NCBI RefSeq assembly: GCF_913777145.1 | Contig: NZ_CAJYPS010000027.1 | Coordinates: 248,001 to 312,000 of the forward strand | Length of the DNA stretch: 64,000 nucleotides | Direction of reading: 5' to 3' | Source: an uncultured Roseateles sp. | GTDB lineage: Bacteria > Pseudomonadota > Gammaproteobacteria > Burkholderiales > Burkholderiaceae_C | Shown: positions 63,586 to 64,000 of the stretch, piece by piece | Position numbering within the stretch: the first letter of the stretch is position 1 | Layout: every line of letters begins with the position of its first letter | Program-made: the position numbers and the translations under genes | The notes under the pieces: model-generated | Database searches by the model: none | Seen by the model: only the letters and a program-made list of their open reading frames with translations | Told to the model about the DNA's origin: nothing

Positions 63586-64000
63586 CCCGACCCGCCAATC
63601 AATTCGCGCTGCTGGGCCAGCGCCGCTTCGCGCCCTTTTTCTGGACCCAGTTCCTGGGCGCCGGCAACGACAACCTGTTCAAGTTCGCGCTGACCGTGCT
63701 GGTGACCTACCAGCTGCCCCAGCCCTGGCTGCCGGCCAGCCATGCGGGCCTGGTCATCGGCGCGCTGTTCATCCTGCCCTTCGTGCTGTTCTCGGCCACC
63801 AGCGGCCAGCTGGCCGACAAGTTCGACAAGGCCCGCGTGATGCAGTGGGTCAAGAGCCTGGAAGTCGCCATCATGGCGCTGGCCGCCTGGGGCCTGGTCC
63901 AGGGTCAGGTCGCGGTGCTGCTGGCCTGCATCTTCCTGATGGGGCTGCACTCCACGCTGTTCGGGCCGGTGAAGTACGCCTACCTGCCCCAGCACCTGAA
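63582..64000 (+). CDS. LplT-like MFS lysophospholipid transporter, cut by the window end
   Basis: The first 139 codons are in the window, opening with GTG at 63582 that overlaps the previous stop. The sequence FALLGQRRFAPFFWTQFLGA, then NDNLFKFALTVLVTYQL and MGLHSTLFGPVKYAYLPQHL, is typical of LplT. LplT flips lysophosphatidylethanolamine inward for re-acylation; in many proteobacteria it is fused to or beside the acyltransferase/acyl-ACP synthetase Aas. Whether the downstream part continues as a fusion cannot be seen. The family call is strong from these residues. Confidence 0.85.
   Translation, partial: MTRPANQFALLGQRRFAPFFWTQFLGAGNDNLFKFALTVLVTYQLPQPWLPASHAGLVIGALFILPFVLFSATSGQLADKFDKARVMQWVKSLEVAIMALAAWGLVQGQVAVLLACIFLMGLHSTLFGPVKYAYLPQHL

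Overview
The window is GC-rich chromosomal DNA that looks like a free-living, heterotrophic betaproteobacterium of the order Burkholderiales, possibly of the Roseateles/Pelomonas/Mitsuaria type. I infer this from strong G/C third-position bias, very short intergenic gaps, many TonB-dependent receptors, and gene pairs common in this order (purB beside a glutathione S-transferase, an LplT-like transporter, pyrF type 2). No rRNA, tRNA, phage, plasmid, insertion sequence or CRISPR array is visible. Most of the window is core and catabolic chromosome.

Layout. 0-10 kb: a leftward group (start of a probable pseudouridine synthase, a solute-binding-like protein, a divergent MurA-like enolpyruvyl transferase, trhO), then psd, a membrane GGDEF/EAL protein, trpS with an extra C-terminal domain, a long-chain acyl-CoA synthetase and a DUF1992 protein. 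10-13 kb: a LysR regulator divergent from malate synthase G. 13-27 kb: a nutrient-uptake block with three large TonB-dependent receptors, a secreted S9 peptidase between two of them, and a geranylgeranyl-reductase-like flavoprotein. 27-30.5 kb: a leftward CoA-thioester operon (enoyl-CoA hydratase, 3-hydroxyacyl-CoA dehydrogenase, 3-oxoadipyl-CoA-type thiolase) with a TetR-style palindrome at its head. 30.5-32.3 kb: a LytS/LytTR two-component pair. 32.4-38.7 kb: an M14 carboxypeptidase, a REP-like repeat doublet, two tandem lipoproteins, a hydrolase that lacks its nucleophile, and a two-subunit molybdenum hydroxylase. 39-42 kb: a fourth TonB receptor. 42-49 kb: a leftward run of c-di-GMP enzyme, pyrF, four-PAS hybrid kinase and queuosine-precursor transporter. 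49-56.5 kb: GNAT, purB, GST, a degenerate response regulator, a membrane-anchored glutamate-synthase-like protein and sppA. 56.6-64 kb: a fifth TonB receptor, a large imperfect palindrome, an MFS permease coupled to trehalase, a CAAX-protease-like membrane protein and the start of an LplT-like transporter.

How the parts may work together (inference). The 13-27 kb block could digest and import peptides: the S9 peptidase would act in the periplasm on material brought in by the receptors. The 56.6-62.8 kb block could bring trehalose across both membranes and split it in the cytoplasm. The 27-30.4 kb operon would feed acetyl-CoA and succinyl-CoA into central metabolism, and malate synthase G would recover carbon from glyoxylate.

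The most unusual object is the non-coding stretch at about 59.37-59.95 kb. It is a nested, near-symmetrical inverted repeat of about 575 bp. Its two arms each carry a perfect 11-bp hairpin whose sequences differ between arms by compensating changes, which suggests the hairpin itself is conserved. Other points of note are the catalytically stripped hydrolase at 35.1-35.8 kb, the divergent MurA-like enzyme, and paired dyads at 22.33-22.39 kb.
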